Positions 37,366 to 49,005 are shown, counted from the stretch's first letter. The stretch: DNA of 64,000 nucleotides from Anagrus nilaparvatae (GCA_022575985.1 JAKSXM010000017.1:99124-163123), one strand, 5' to 3'. Notes: generated by a model from the sequence alone, not told the origin. Translations and numbers: made by a program.

Positions 37366-37560
37366 TATTTTCATGTTAATGTGAATTTTTTACAGAAAAA
37401 ATTAGAAAAATTATCTCTCATTTTTCTTACTTTTTTTATAAGAGGCCAAAACACAAAACTGGATGCCGAAAATCGAGATTTTGCTTTAGGAGGCTAAAAA
37501 TTTGGCTGGTGACCTATTTTTGGAAGTAATTTCAGGAAATAATACTTTGGAGCAGTTTTG

Positions 37561-38770
37561 AAGACCCAACTATCAGTTTCACTCTCAATTCATTTAAATT
37601 TACCCAAATATGAATTATTAAATAATATTACAATTAAAAGTAAGATAACTTTGATTTCTCAAAGTTAAATAAAAACTATGTAATAAATAAACTAAGAATT
37701 TAAGTATCAAGGATGAATAAAAAAAAAAAAAACATAAAAAAGAAAATACTGTAAAGTAAAAGTAAAAGAAAACATAAACTGATCGACATTTGTATTTATC
37801 GACTTTTATGTATCCATCTTACTCTTTAAAAGTCGAAAATAAAATAAAAATGTCTTTAGTTATATAAAGTGACTTTAATCGAGGGTGAGAGCTTCAAGAG
37901 GTCCATCGATTAAGTAGGAGCTTTTTAAAAATAAAAAGATTTCTAGAGACAGAATTCTCAAATACACACACTTACACATTCAATACAAAAGTATAAGGTT
38001 GTTTTTTTAGTTCAGAGGGTGGGATTACTTTCTGAGTCGATCCTAATTGAATGGTCCTTATATTCTTCTTGCTTTCTCTTTTAGGATCATGTGCTATCAG
38101 GATTTACCTTTAGAGCTTCCCACTTTACTCTCAATCTCACGTTGCTACGCGATTTAACATCCCTAATATGAACAAAAAGGATATAAATTTATATATACGT
38201 TAGAAAATAAGATCTTTTAATGCTAAAAGGTATCAACTAAAATCATTATGTGATTCAATTAACGGCTTCAGGCTCTTTTACTTGAATTTTTAAGGATAAA
38301 AACGTTTTTTTTTTTTTATCGTTATAATGTATTTTTTTTTTTTAATCTCCATTTTTAATTATACGAAAGAATAAAATGAAACTTTTATTTTAACACAGAT
38401 GCACAAGCCTTTTTTTTTTTAGTAAAAGTAAGTTTTTTATAAAGAATTTTTTTCTTCTTCTTGTATCCTTTTTTTTGTTTAATAAAGATATCGTTTGCAT
38501 AAGAAATATCGCATAAATTTAATTGAAGATAAAATAAGTAATCAAATTATAAAACTTTAATTACAAAAAGTATTATTTTAAATAAAAGAAAATTAAAATT
38601 TTTTAGTTTTTTTGCAGATATTGTAAAAATAAATTCAGATTTTAATTATATTGTAAAAACAGATTTGTAAAAAAAAAATTGTTTTCTTTTCAGTGGCCAG
38701 AAGGCACTTAAATATCCATTTTTGAAGAAAAAAAAATTCTACACGATTACACAGTTGCACAAAAAAAAAA
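37561..38770. other. Gene-free stretch with one weak exon candidate
   Basis: Mostly AT-rich. At 38105-38160 the minus strand has a pyrimidine-rich acceptor (CCTTTTTGTTCATATTAG), about 55 coding-like bases and a GTAAAT donor. It does not join in frame to the candidate exon at 39936-40005, so I do not annotate it as a gene. Confidence 0.25.
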
Positions 38771-38774
38771 AAAT

Positions 38775-39127
38775 TATAACCAGTTTGTGTAACTACACAA
38801 CCAATGAGGATGGAACATGTTCACTCATAACAGTAATAAATTCAAAAACCGAAATTACAATAAATCCTAGTTAATTACAAGTATTCTAAGTTGTTGTTGT
38901 TATCAGGGCCTGATCAGGTCCTGACTCCCACTTCAAATTATTCTAAGACCCTAAATCGAAAATATTCTAAGTCCATTTCACCCCCCCCCCCTAAAAAACG
39001 TCAATTTTTCACCCCCCCCCCCCCCCAAAGGTCAATTTTTGACCCCCCCCCCTAAAAGCGTCACTTTTTCACCCCCCCCCCTGCCGAGCCAAACTTTTTC
39101 AAATACCCCATCCAATGATCATGTTCA
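38775..39127 (-). mobile_element. HINE-like repeat family, copy 5
   Basis: It has TTATAACCAGTTTGTGTAAC, the hairpin, GAGGATGGAACATGTTCAC, the palindrome GGGCCTGATCAGGTCC and four C runs separated by CTAAAAAACGTCAATTTTTCA-like phrases, which form an irregular 25-30 bp tandem repeat. The far end fades into ATGATCATGTTCATTT near 39127. Confidence 0.62.
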
Positions 39128-39132
39128 TTTCT

Positions 39133-39935
39133 GATGTTCTAAAAATGAATTTTAAGTCAGAGTTTATCCATCATCCATAGTTTTTGTCCCAGCTAGCCTA
39201 GTTACCCTTTAAAGTCCACCAGAGGAAGGTTAAGTAATCGCTTTGAGAATAACTAGGGTAGCTAGGACAAAAACTAAGGGTTATAGGTAAATTATGACTT
39301 GAAATTCGTTTTTAGAACATCAAAATACGTAACTAAGGTACTTTAATTTATAACTTTTGCAAAAAGTAAAATATTCACCCTCTGGGGCAGTTTAAAGGGT
39401 TATTGGGGTAGCTGGGGCAAAAACTAAGGGTGATAGGGAAATTCTGACTTGAAATTCGTTTATAGAACATCAAAATATGTAAAAAAGGTACTTTTATTTT
39501 TAACTTTTGGACATAGTAAAATATTTGCTTCTTAGGGCGGTTTAGAGGGTGGTTGGGGGTAGCTGGGGCAAAATATGAGGGTGTAGGCTAAATCCTGACT
39601 TCAAATTCGGTTTAAGGGCATCAAAATACGTAACTAAAGTTCTTTTATTTTTAACTTTTGGACATAGTAAAATATTTGATTTTTGAGGCGGTTTAGAGGG
39701 TGGCTAAGGGTAGCTGGGGCAAAATCTGAGAGTGTGATCTAAACTCTGACTTCAGATTCGGTTTTAGGACATCAAAATACGTAACTAGTGTACTTTTATT
39801 TTTAACTTTTGGACATAGTAAAATATTTGCTTTTTGGGGAGGTTTAGAGGATGGCTGGGGGTAGATGGGGCAAAATCTGAGGGTGTAGTCTAAAATCTGA
39901 CTTCAGATTCATTTTTAGGACATCGAAAAACTTAC
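39133..39935. repeat. Tandem array of about 150-bp units with one inverted unit
   Basis: ACATAGTAAAATATTTG recurs at about 39511, 39662 and 39812, giving a 150-151 bp period; a diverged earlier unit sits 149 bp upstream. Each unit has GGTTTAGAGGGTGG, GGGGTAGCTGGGGCAAAA, CTGACTTCAAATTCG and CATCAAAATACGTAACT. The first part (39133-39215) is one unit in inverted orientation. The array ends exactly at the donor of the candidate exon at 39936. A lone diverged unit may lie at 46245-46340. Confidence 0.75.
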
Positions 39936-40005
39936 CTGTAGGTAGGTCTAGTTCAGAACTTACAGGATCAGAACTTTTTTTTTGTGCAGCTGTGTTATTG
40001 GCCAT
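39936..40005 (-). CDS. Candidate first coding exon, unknown gene
   Basis: ATG at 40005 opens a frame beginning MANNTAAQKKSSDPVSSEL and ending DLPTG. A consensus donor (CTACAG then GTAAGT) follows after one base of codon 24. The composition (Ala, Ser, Asp, Pro, Thr) differs sharply from the Lys/Phe/Ile-rich chance frames of this window. Downstream exons would lie to the left, but none joins convincingly. The intron begins directly with a 150-bp tandem array. No domain can be recognised from 23 residues; it could also be part of a transposon. Confidence 0.38.
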
Positions 40006-40591
40006 AAAAAAAATGAATATATTTGCTTGAGCAAATGTAAGTACCAATAATTTAGCAGCTTTTTTAATTAAATATCATGAAAAAAAATGTCAACAATTAA
40101 ATAAATTAATCATACAAAAAATATGAAAATATATAGAAATACTACTAAAACCATAAATTTGATATGTTTATTTAATCCAGTGCACAACAACCTGACCCTA
40201 ATAAGTACTGAAAAATTTTTAATTTACAAAACAAAATAAAAATATAATCAAAAAACATTCATTTATTTGTTGTTTTCTACGATTATTATTCCATTAAATT
40301 AATTAATCAAAAATTTATATACACAGACACTAAATCATTTTATATATTTACTTAAAATTTTTAAAACATACAAGGGTATAAATATTTCATCAAATTCTCA
40401 AATACAATCTGCTACCACATAATATTCTATGCGGTTAAAATTAAAGAAAAATTTCTCCCCTAAAATCAAATAAATAAAAGTTATGTGTACCTAAATTTTC
40501 TAAAAGAGCTATTAAATTAATGTAGTCATTTCGAATATTGAGATTAAACAAAGGGTAAAAATTTTTTACGACCCTTCTCTGTATTATTTTA

Positions 40592-41338
40592 AAAAAATTT
40601 TTATTATTAGTTGGGTACACACACTTACTTTTATTACGTATTTATTTGTACTTATATTTCAATATAAATGCTCAGTTTGCTCGTGTACAAATATGTGATT
40701 ATTTACATTCTTATAAACTTTGTGATAATAAATTTAATGTTAAAATTAAGTACTTTTTTGCACATTTATCAAAAAAGTTATTAATTTTATACTACTGATT
40801 ATATTTTTTGCAGTTATGTGTTATCGTTTTTGAGTTTGATGTATGTGAATAAAGATAAATGAATATATTAAGAAAAAATTATTTTATAAATTTTGAAAGA
40901 ATTTTAAGTTTGAAAAATCGAACTAATTATTTTTATTTTATATTTTAAACGCTCTAAAGAGTCCTAAGAAATATTTTTTTTTTGGTATACTGTAAATAAA
41001 ATTATTTATTTACTTTGAGTTTTTCAAAAATTCTGAAAGAATCTCAAAAAGCCAATTATTCTTTAAATTTAATTTTTTTCAAAATGTAAAATATTTCTTT
41101 TTTTGATACACATTCTAAGCCTAGTTTATTTTGTTAAAAGTGCAATAAAAAAAAAATTATTCAAATATCCTGCAGGTGAAATATTAAACCTATAGGTTTA
41201 ATTTAGTCATGAGTTTATTGCAAACAAATAAATATATCATTGACTTTAGTTTTAAAAAACTATTTTTAATTTCATAAAATTAATTATACAAAATATTTCC
41301 AAACAAGTATTTCTAACTTATATAAATTATAAATTTTT
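40592..41338. repeat. 3' flank of gene A, duplicated at 47273-48006
   Basis: TATTACGTATTTATTTGTAC, TCAATATAAATGCTCAGTTT, GCTCGTGTACAAATATGTGA and TATCCTGCAGGTGAAATATT occur in the same order in both places. The duplication that produced genes A and B therefore includes about 700 bp of downstream flank. Indels and substitutions show it is not very recent. Confidence 0.7.
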
Positions 41339-42126
41339 TTATTCTTTGTAACTGCATAACTCAGATACATTCTTAAGATTTTCAATTTCATTTCTGAGTA
41401 ATGGAATGATATTACTATTAAGAAAATTTTTAATACTTAAGTAACCATAAACAGATGCCTTCATGTTTCTTACAAATATTGCAATGTCAAATAATCCTAA
41501 TACAACTTTTTTCTTATCTTGTGCTGCACCTCTCAATGCCTAAATTATAAAAACAGTGCAAAAAATTTTTATTTTCTTTATTAATTTAATTAATTTCATT
41601 AAATACTAACGTCAATTATATAGTCATTTAATTTGTTTAATTCATCACGAGCTTTTATTTCACAAACAATTTTTTTGGCTTTTTCAGTTACTTTTGGAAT
41701 TGATGATTGACATAATTTTTGAAAATCAGTAATTGCAAATTTAACTTGTTTACTAAAACCTTTAACCGAATTTTTACCTAATTTTTTTAATGAACGCCTC
41801 GAAATATAATATTTTTTTAAACAATCACATGCTGTAGTACTGACTTCACAAGTTTTTTTATATTCTTCTTGGAAATTAAAAATCTGAAAAAAATTAATTC
41901 GTAATTTTATTTTTATAAAAGTTAAATTCTCAATTTTTACTTACTTCTTCGGTCAGAAGTTTGATTTCAATGAGATAATTATTTGTATTATTTTCAAACA
42001 AATTTGGACCTGCATTAACACACTAAAAAATATATAAAATTTAATATTTAATAACAATATTTTAAACAAAATTCTTACCACTGCACAAAAAATAATAGTT
42101 AAAAAAAACGTAAATTTAACGTTCAT
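41339..42126 (-). CDS. Gene A: small secreted C-x6-C-x-C family protein
   Basis: Exons: 42079-42126, 41945-42022, 41611-41883, 41339-41539 (48, 78, 273, 201 nt). All three introns (56, 61, 71 bp) have GT/AG ends and are in phase 0. The 199-residue product starts with a hydrophobic signal peptide (MNVKFTFFLTIIFCAV), probably cut near the exon 1/2 junction (CVNAG). Exon 3 carries TCEVSTTACDC and, 36 residues on, another Cys (QKLC). Exon 4 has LRNEIENLK ... ELC. The mature part is Lys-rich and looks helical. I recognise no known family, so function is unknown; export is the only prediction. Gene B is a close paralogue. A TATATAAT stretch lies about 105 bp upstream of the ATG. Confidence 0.82.
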
Positions 42127-42147
42127 GGCTATAAATAAATTGAGCTT

Positions 42148-42595
42148 CAAAATAATGAAAATTAAAAAGAAAATTTAATAAAATGCAAATTATTTATGGA
42201 TTTTTCGTGAAATTCAAGAAAAATAATTATATAAATATAAATTTTTAATAGTTTTTTTTACGAATAATTTGTGTGTACATTTTACATGAAAAATAAATAA
42301 AATAAATAAATAAATAATTTTTTTATAGTTTTTACACCGAAACTTTAAAAAATTAAATTAATTAACTTTGATTATTGATTTATTTTGAGATAAATTTTAA
42401 TCACCAAAACTTATTAACATTGAACTTATTTACTGACTGCTTATTTATTAAAAAAAATCAAGCTTCCTAAAGTACCTTACTGTTAAATAGAAAATTTGTC
42501 TCTAAGCCCGGATTATTTTAAGTCCTTAAATCAAAATTATTCTGAGTCTATTTTCCCATCCCCCTCGATTTCTAGCCCTGCTGGGATACTACGTA
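42148..42595 (-). repeat. Upstream region of gene A, inverted copy at 58480-58930
   Basis: The minus strand from 42595 to 42148 (CCAGCAGGGCTAGAAATCG, GGTACTTTAGGAAGCTTGA, AAATAAGCAGTCAGTAAAT, TGCAAATTATTTATGGATTT) matches the plus strand at 58480-58930 in order. The part far from the gene shares phrases (AGAATAATTTTGATTTAAGG) with the HINE-like family, so the segment probably includes a decayed element. Confidence 0.65.
42227..42234 (-). promoter_or_regulatory. Possible TATA box of gene A
   Basis: TATATAAT on the minus strand lies 101-108 nt before the ATG. Candidate TATA elements sit at a similar distance in genes B and E, which supports all three weakly. Confidence 0.35.
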
Positions 42596-42894
42596 AACCC
42601 CTTATATGTTAAAATATTAAGTATAAAATCTTTTGCTTTTGTCATTTAGTCTCAGGTTGTTATGATTGCTGCCCGTTACTTTTTTTTGTTGGTTCCTGTA
42701 GATATTTTCTTTTTTGGGAATCCAGAGATTTTCAAAAAAAAACATATACCATATTCGTGTTCAAGGACCCACCTTGATGGTACATTTGGGTTCCTTAGAC
42801 CATGTAAAGTGACGAAAAAGTGAGAAGCAAAAAAATTTTTTACTTACCTCATAATTTTTTTTGAGTTTTACGTCTTAGAAAAGCTCAAATTTTT

Positions 42895-43130
42895 TTTTTG
42901 CGTAGGAAGTTGGGAAATGCGTTAAGCATACTGTTTAGCATCCAAACTGAGAGTTATTTGGGACTCAGCTTACCTTGCCTTTACCTACTAAAACTCCACT
43001 CCCTTCCTACCTTATGCGAGCCTATCCCGGGAACGTTTTCACATTATACTTCAAAACAGGTTCAAGGCTATTTAGTTCTATTCGTGAACTCCATCATTTG
43101 ACTTGAATCCAGTGACTCGCCAGTCTGGTT
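42895..43130 (-). other. R1-type 3' UTR-like sequence
   Basis: A G+C-richer block whose minus strand has GTGGAGTTTTAGTAGGTAAA and GAGTCCCAAATAACTC, the kind of sequence found 3' of ORF2 in R1-clade retrotransposons. It may be the 3' UTR of the element that starts at 43418 or a separate fragment; AT-rich DNA and a tetranucleotide repeat lie between them. Confidence 0.35.
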
Positions 43131-43255
43131 GAGGACTCATTCCTTCTTATTACAGTTTCATCTTTATGTGCTGTCATCTTCAATAAAATATATATTAGCT
43201 ACAAAAATATGTCATTTCCCAGTATCGTCAAAAGGAAGCTCAATAAATAAATTCA

Positions 43256-43312
43256 TAATAAATAAATAAATAAATAAATAAATAGATAAATAAAAAATAA
43301 ATAAATATTACC
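43256..43312. repeat. AAAT tetranucleotide microsatellite
   Basis: About twelve AAAT units (AATAAATAAATAAATAAATA) with a few interruptions. On the minus strand it lies shortly after the R1-like coding end. Several R1-clade elements end in or target simple repeats, so it could be the element's tail or target. Confidence 0.7.
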
Positions 43313-43417
43313 CTACCATCTACGATTGATTGCGATATCATGAGTGAGTGCAGGAATGATTGTATGTTAGTGCAACCATACCTGCAGTCATCTGCTTTAC
43401 CGCAATACGTCTCAATA

Positions 43418-46060
43418 TTAGCCTATACCTTGAGTATCAGGTTTTTTGGTGCGGAGAATGTACTCCTTATGCTGGCTAATCTCGGTCCATACTTCTTCAC
43501 TTTGGAGCATCAGGCTATTTGCAGGAGTGATTTGTCAGATTTTAGTTTCTAGTTGAAACTTTTTGACAGCCCATCTTTCGCATTCGAAGAATGTGTGTTA
43601 CTGCGTATCTTATTTTTCAGGACATTATGTATATACAGCGTTATTCATCTTCTGGATTTGTAAAAGGTGGAGCAAAAAAGCCCACGTCGACTTAAAAATT
43701 AGATCAAAAAATAATTGATGCCCCTGTGCCCTCTAGTTATCCAAGTTGATATCTCTCCTATCAACTTTTTGGTCCATTTGCTCTCAGAGTAGTCGGTCCA
43801 ACGGTCCTGCCACTTGATCAGGCTGATCTGGCCTGAAATAGCTTTTGCGCGGTCAAAGCCTTCCTTCTCTTTGTTCAGATAGATATTCTGTCTTTCAAAA
43901 GCCAGCAGATCTATCGGGATTACCCCGGCGATGACTAGAGATGCCTCCAACGACACTGTGCGATAGGCACAGGAGATTCGCAAGGCTCTTTGTCTCTGAA
44001 CACTCGTCAGCTTAGATGAATAAGTGACCTTCTCCACGCAGTCAGCCCATACTTCTGCACCATATAGGAGCATAGAGTGAGTGACTGCGTAAGAAGCTTT
44101 CGCTTTTCAGTTTTAGGTCTATACGTGTTACGCATCAGCCTGCTTAACGCATTAGTGATATTGCCAACCTTCTCTGTGATTCCCAGTACCTGTGCTATGA
44201 AGATCAACTTCGTGTCCAATATCACTCCCGAGTACTTTAACATACATTTCATTTCTATCCTATTCTCCTCTATACATATTGGGATGATGGTATCAATATA
44301 TTTACGGGTGAATAGGACAATCTCGATCTTCGCCATCACAAGCTTTAGGCCGTAGTCATTCATCCAATAATTGACTCCATACATTGCCTGGTTCAGTTTA
44401 TTCCCGGCAATTTTTACATCTTTTGCCGTGATTACTAGAATCAGATTGTCCACGTATCCGACAGTAAAAGTATCTTCGGGCCTTGGGTATCTAAGCACCT
44501 GGTTGTACATAATGTTCCATAGATCTGATCCGAGGACTAATCCTTGAACTGCTCCTGAAGTTACTCTCCACAATCTTGTTCCTTGCGCAATCTCGTAGAT
44601 TGTTTCTCGATCGCTCAGATAACTGCTGATGATTCTTCTCAGATTTTTGGCACCTGGTAGTTCCTTAGCCCCTCCAAAAAATCACACCATCTTGCTGAGT
44701 TGAAGGTATTTTTCACATCAAGGATCACTAGTAAAGTGATTTTTCTTAAATAGTGATAGCCTTTCTGTGCATTCTCAATGGCCTGTACGATACTGCTTAT
44801 GGCATCGATAGTTGACTTCCCTCGGCAAAACCCGTATTGTCGGGGAGAAAGATCTCCTGCAGTTTCTACAGTCCTCAATATCCTTGTTTGCAAAATCTCC
44901 TCATAGTTTTTTCCGGCTGTGTCCAGTAATTCAAGAGGACACTAAAAATTTGTTAGTCTGGGGTCCCCTTTGCCCTTACTGATAAGGACCAATCTGACTT
45001 TCTTCCAGTTTGCTGAAGATACCCGCTCGTACAAAAATATTGTAGATATACAGGATAAGTTGTGGACACTCGTGCGCGGCTATCTTCAGAATCTCAGTAG
45101 GTATTCTATCAGGTCCTGGTGCCTTTCCATTTTCCAGCGAATCTACTGCAGTTAGAAGCTCTTCTACGGTGAAAATCAGGGAAAACCTCCTCGTCATCTT
45201 CTTCTAAGTCATTTTCTTTCTCCCTCTCTGTGTGGGTTATACTTCTATACGTCTAAACTCCTCTTGGTTCATAACGCCACTTGCGGAAAGAGCACCAATT
45301 TTCTTGGTGACTATTTTGTAACCAAGGCCCCATGGGTCATTGTCTACCTCATTACGCAAAGCCATCTCGCATGCTTTCTTGCTTCTCCTAACAGCAAGTG
45401 TCAGGCTTTTCTTTACCTACTTATGCTCTGCCATCAATTCACCAGCGCCCGTTCTGGTTCCTGCACGTGTGGCTCTCATTTTCGTCGTTAAGCTTTCAAT
45501 CCTTAGGCGGGCTATTTCTGCGTTCCACCAGTAGGCTGTTGATCTTCCTTCATGGGTTCTTTTTTTCGGCATGGCTTTGTTACATTCTATTTCAAGCAGC
45601 GTCATGATTTCCGTAAGTAGTATCTCGTCAATATTTCCTGGCCTTATTACCTTTCCCAGGATAGCAGTCTCTCCTTCTCTAAGAATTTTTACCAATATTT
45701 CGCGGTTTAGTCGCTTAGTGTTCCATCCACAACATTTCTTTGCTTCGTCTCTTCGTCTCTGTCGCTGCTCGTCATGCACCTCAAAAGAAATATATTGATG
45801 GTCACTCGCTGATAAGTCCTCCAGAAATTGGAAATTTATAATCCTAGCAGCTAAATCTTTTGTTGCGAGAGATATACCCGGGATGGTCTGTCTATACCCA
45901 GGTCTTTTGAATGTTATGTAGTGTTACCTACATTTTGCACAACTTAGTTGAGCCTGGCAGCCAGATCGAGTATATCCTCTTCTCTTTTATCCATTTCGGG
46001 CATACTCCACTCTACAGATCTCGCGCTGAAATCGTCTGCTATGTGAATTTCACCAATTAT
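43418..46060 (-). pseudogene. R1-clade non-LTR retrotransposon, 5'-truncated and decayed
   Basis: Minus strand, in order: the end of the endonuclease (ADDFSARSVEWSMPE near 46030), linker (STAYWWNAEIARLR), the N-terminal RT region (ENGKAPGPDRIPTEILK; QYGFCRGKSTIDAI; VILDVKNTFNSA), then RT with GAVQGLVLGSDLWN and GYVDNLILV. Next come the R1-type thumb region (LLYGAEVWAD; QRQRALRISCAYRTVS; AGVIPIDLLAFERQ), a Cys-His end (THSFECERW) and a C-terminal tail ending at 43418. The catalytic box is YVDN instead of YADD and there are several frameshifts and stops, so it is dead. It sits between paralogues A and B and is more GC-rich than the host DNA. Confidence 0.87.
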
Positions 46061-47028
46061 TTACTGAATATCCTAAATTCCTTTTAGTTCAATTCTTAAC
46101 TAAAACCTTTCTGCAATAATTCAAGTGGTATTGTTTGATATTGTTATTGCTTTTATTTAAATAAAAGCTGATAATTTCTTGAATAAATAATGTCTTTAAG
46201 ATGTAAATATTACATTTAAACATTCTAAATTAAAAAAATTAAAAATTGTCTTCTTAGCTACCCTCTAAGCCACCCACAGCCAATCAAAGTGAAATTATCT
46301 ATCTAGACGTACATTTTAGTATCTAATAGTGAAATATTTTACCTCAGAGATAAATTTTGCAAGGAAAGAATGGTTTGGTACTGTATTTTATACGATTATA
46401 TAAGAACAAAATTTTAAAATAAAGTGAAATTGAAAAATACCTAAAAAATACGGTTTTTTACCTGAAAAAAAACGGCTATAGCGATGATTTTCATTTTTAC
46501 GGCATCAAACTTGGAAAAATATTTCAAGTTGATCCCATTTTTAACATTTTCAGTAACTCGCACTTCGATTTAAAATTATTTCAAGCCCACCGTGACCGAT
46601 CATGTCCCTTACTACATATATACTGTCCCTTACTACAACTTTTACAACAAATATTTAAACTTAGAAAATTTCTAACAGGTTCAAATAGTACTATAAACTG
46701 AATTTAAAGGCGTATTCTTTAGTAATTTTCCTGCACAATCCAAATTTACTATTTATTTTAACATTTAACTATGCTTTATATAAGAAAAATTCATTTTTTC
46801 CTTTTTTAAGGTCCCAATTTTCAGGAAACTATTTTTTTTTACTGATAAATTGTTCCGTATTTCAAGGAATACTTTAGACAAATACTCTCAAATTCTTGAA
46901 ATTATTTCTTAAATTATTCAATAAAATTTTTTTTAATCCTAAATTTTTGATACTGAATTTTTAAATAACTTTAGCAACATTTTACAAGTACAACCGGGAG
47001 ACTTTGGCGAAGAACCCAGTCGTTGACT
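46061..47028. other. Gene-free spacer between retroelement fragments
   Basis: AT-rich; no exon seen. A diverged unit of the 150-bp repeat (AGCTACCCTCTAAGCCACCC) occurs near 46257. Confidence 0.3.
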
Positions 47029-47275
47029 TTGTCCCAGATTCTTACTGGGTAAACACACTTTAAACCCCCTTGCGCTTCTTTGTCCCAAACCGGAACTCCC
47101 TATTCAGGTATAACTTCAGTTTAGGGCGCGCAGCCTAGGCAACTGACCGCTGCCTTCCCTCCTTACAAGACCGGGAGCGCTCTCTACGATAGAATGAATC
47201 TCTTCTTGTTTCGACAACAGGGTGGCCCTCATGTACTCTGCTACTTTATTCCAGTTTTCAGGACTTCGTAATGTA
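47029..47275 (-). pseudogene. Second R1-like 3' fragment
   Basis: The minus strand reads WNKVAEYMRATLLSKQEEI and ends RLRALN at a stop at 47116. This resembles the C-terminal tail of R1-clade ORF2, and it is followed by a GC-rich 3' UTR-like part (TAAAGTGTGTTTACCCAG). It ends where the 3' flank of gene B begins at 47273. It is independent of the larger element at 43418-46060 because the same C-terminal tail occurs in both. Confidence 0.42.
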
Positions 47276-48006
47276 TTATTTTTATTGGGGATACACTTAA
47301 TTTTATTACGTATTTATTAGAACTTATATTTCAATATAAATGCTCAGTTTGCTCGTGTACAAATATGTGATTATCTACATTCTTACAAACTTTGTGATAA
47401 TAAATTTCCTGTAAAATTAAGTACTTTGTATAAAAACTGCATGCTTATGAATTTCTATATTTATATTAAAAAGCAAATTTATCAAAAAAGTTATTAATTT
47501 TGTACTGATTATATTTTTTGCAGCTATGTGTTATCGTTTTTGAGTTTGATGAATGTGAATAAAGATAAATAAATATACCAAGAAAAAATTATTTTATAAA
47601 TATTGAAAGAAATTGATATTTATGTTTGAAAAATCGAGCTAATTTTTTTTTATTTTATTTTTTGAACTCTCTAAAGAATCCTAAGAAATATTTTTGGTAT
47701 ACTATAATAAAAATGATGTTCTTTTTTGGTGACATATTCTAAGCCAAGTTTATTTTGTTACAAGTGAAATTAAAAAAAAAATTATTTAAATATCCTGCAG
47801 GTGAAATATTAAACCTAGATTTAATTTAGTCAAGATATCTCCTCTATGAATTTTTTGCAAATAAATAAATACATCATTGACTTTAGATTTAAAAAAATAT
47901 TTTTAATATCATAAAATTAATTATACAAAATATTTCCAAACAAATATTTCTAACTTATCTAAATAATAATTTTTTTGTTTAACGAGTAAATTTTTTTCGA
48001 GATTTT
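47273..48006. repeat. 3' flank of gene B, duplicate of 40592-41338
   Basis: Ordered matches to the flank of gene A, with a roughly 50-bp insertion near 47430. The left edge of the match abuts the R1-like fragment and marks the limit of the duplication. Confidence 0.7.
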
Positions 48007-48890
48007 TTATTTCTTGTATCTGCATATCTCAGCTTCATTTTTAAGATTTTCAAATTCATTTTTGAGTAATGGAATGATATTATCATCAAGATATTTTTTA
48101 ATGCTAAATGAATCAGAAACAGATGCCTTCATATTGCTTACAAATATTGCAATGTCAAATAATCCTAATACAATTTTTTTCTTATCTTGTGCTGCCCCTT
48201 TCAATGCCTAAATTATAAAAAAAGGATAAAAAATATTTATTTTGTTTATTAATTTAATTAATTTAATTACTAACCGCAATTATATAATCATTTAATTTTT
48301 TTAATTCATCACGAGCTTTCAAATCACAAACAAATTTTGTGGCTTTTTCAGTTACTTTTGGAATTGATGATTGACATAATTTTTGAAAATCAATAATTGC
48401 ATGTTTAACTTTTTTACTGAAACCTTTGATCGTATTTTTACCTAATTTACTTAATGAATGTATCGAAATGTAACATTTTTTTAAACAATCACATGCTGCG
48501 GCACTGATTTCACAAGTTTTTTTATATTCTTCTTGGAAATTAAAAATCTGAAATAAATTAATTTTAATTTTTAATAAAAATAATTGATTTTTGAGCTAAC
48601 AATTTTTTATTTATGCGATGAATTTTCCAAATTTCGAAAACTTTCGGTCTTCATTATCAAGACTAAAAATTTTATTTTTATAAAAATTATATTTTCATTG
48701 TTTACTTACCTCTTCAATCAGAAGTTTGATTTCATTAAGAGAACTTTTTTTATTCTTTTCGAAAAAATTCGAACCTGCATTTACACACTAAAAATATATA
48801 AAATTTAATATTTAATAACAATATTTTAAACAAAATTCTTACCACTGCACAAAAAATAATAGTTAAAAAAAATGTAAATTTAACTTTCAT
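48007..48890 (-). CDS. Gene B: small secreted C-x6-C-x-C family protein
   Basis: Exons: 48843-48890, 48710-48787, 48275-48547, 48007-48207 (48, 78, 273, 201 nt, the same lengths as gene A). Introns are 55, 162 and 67 bp, phase 0; intron 2 carries an insertion of about 100 bp compared with A. The 199-residue product has the signal peptide MKVKFTFFLTIIFCAV, exon-2 start CVNAGSNFF, TCEISAAACDC in exon 3, a Cys 36 residues on, and LKNEFENLK ... EIC in exon 4. It is clearly the closest paralogue of A. The frame is open upstream of the chosen ATG, but starting there keeps the signal peptide at the N-terminus and matches A. Function unknown. Confidence 0.82.
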
Positions 48891-49005
48891 GGCTATAAAC
48901 AAATTGAGCTTCAATATAATCACTTTTGGTGATTTTTTTCTTTCTAAGAATGCCACTGGAGAATATACTGTATTTAAAATACAACTCAAGGCTTGTTAAA
49001 CATCA

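Larger units (their letters stand above)
35697..37560. mobile_element. Nested composite inside a foldback element
   Basis: Arms 35697-35870 and 37375-37560 are inverted copies (GGCCTCTCATAAAAAAAGTAAG against CTTACTTTTTTTATAAGAGGCC) and belong to the family at 19279-19790. The interior has been filled by later insertions: a hairpin module (35893-35975), a G+C-richer piece with TGGCCACTGACC, and HINE-like copy 4 that itself encloses a copia fragment. Confidence 0.6.

Noticed and set aside
38105..38160. Minus-strand internal exon with good acceptor and GTAAAT donor
   Set aside because: Joining it to the candidate exon at 39936-40005 gives a stop after a few codons, and no other partner exon is visible.
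43340..45798. Several plus-strand frames of 60-92 codons
   Set aside because: All are antisense to the R1-like element, whose motifs are unmistakable on the minus strand.
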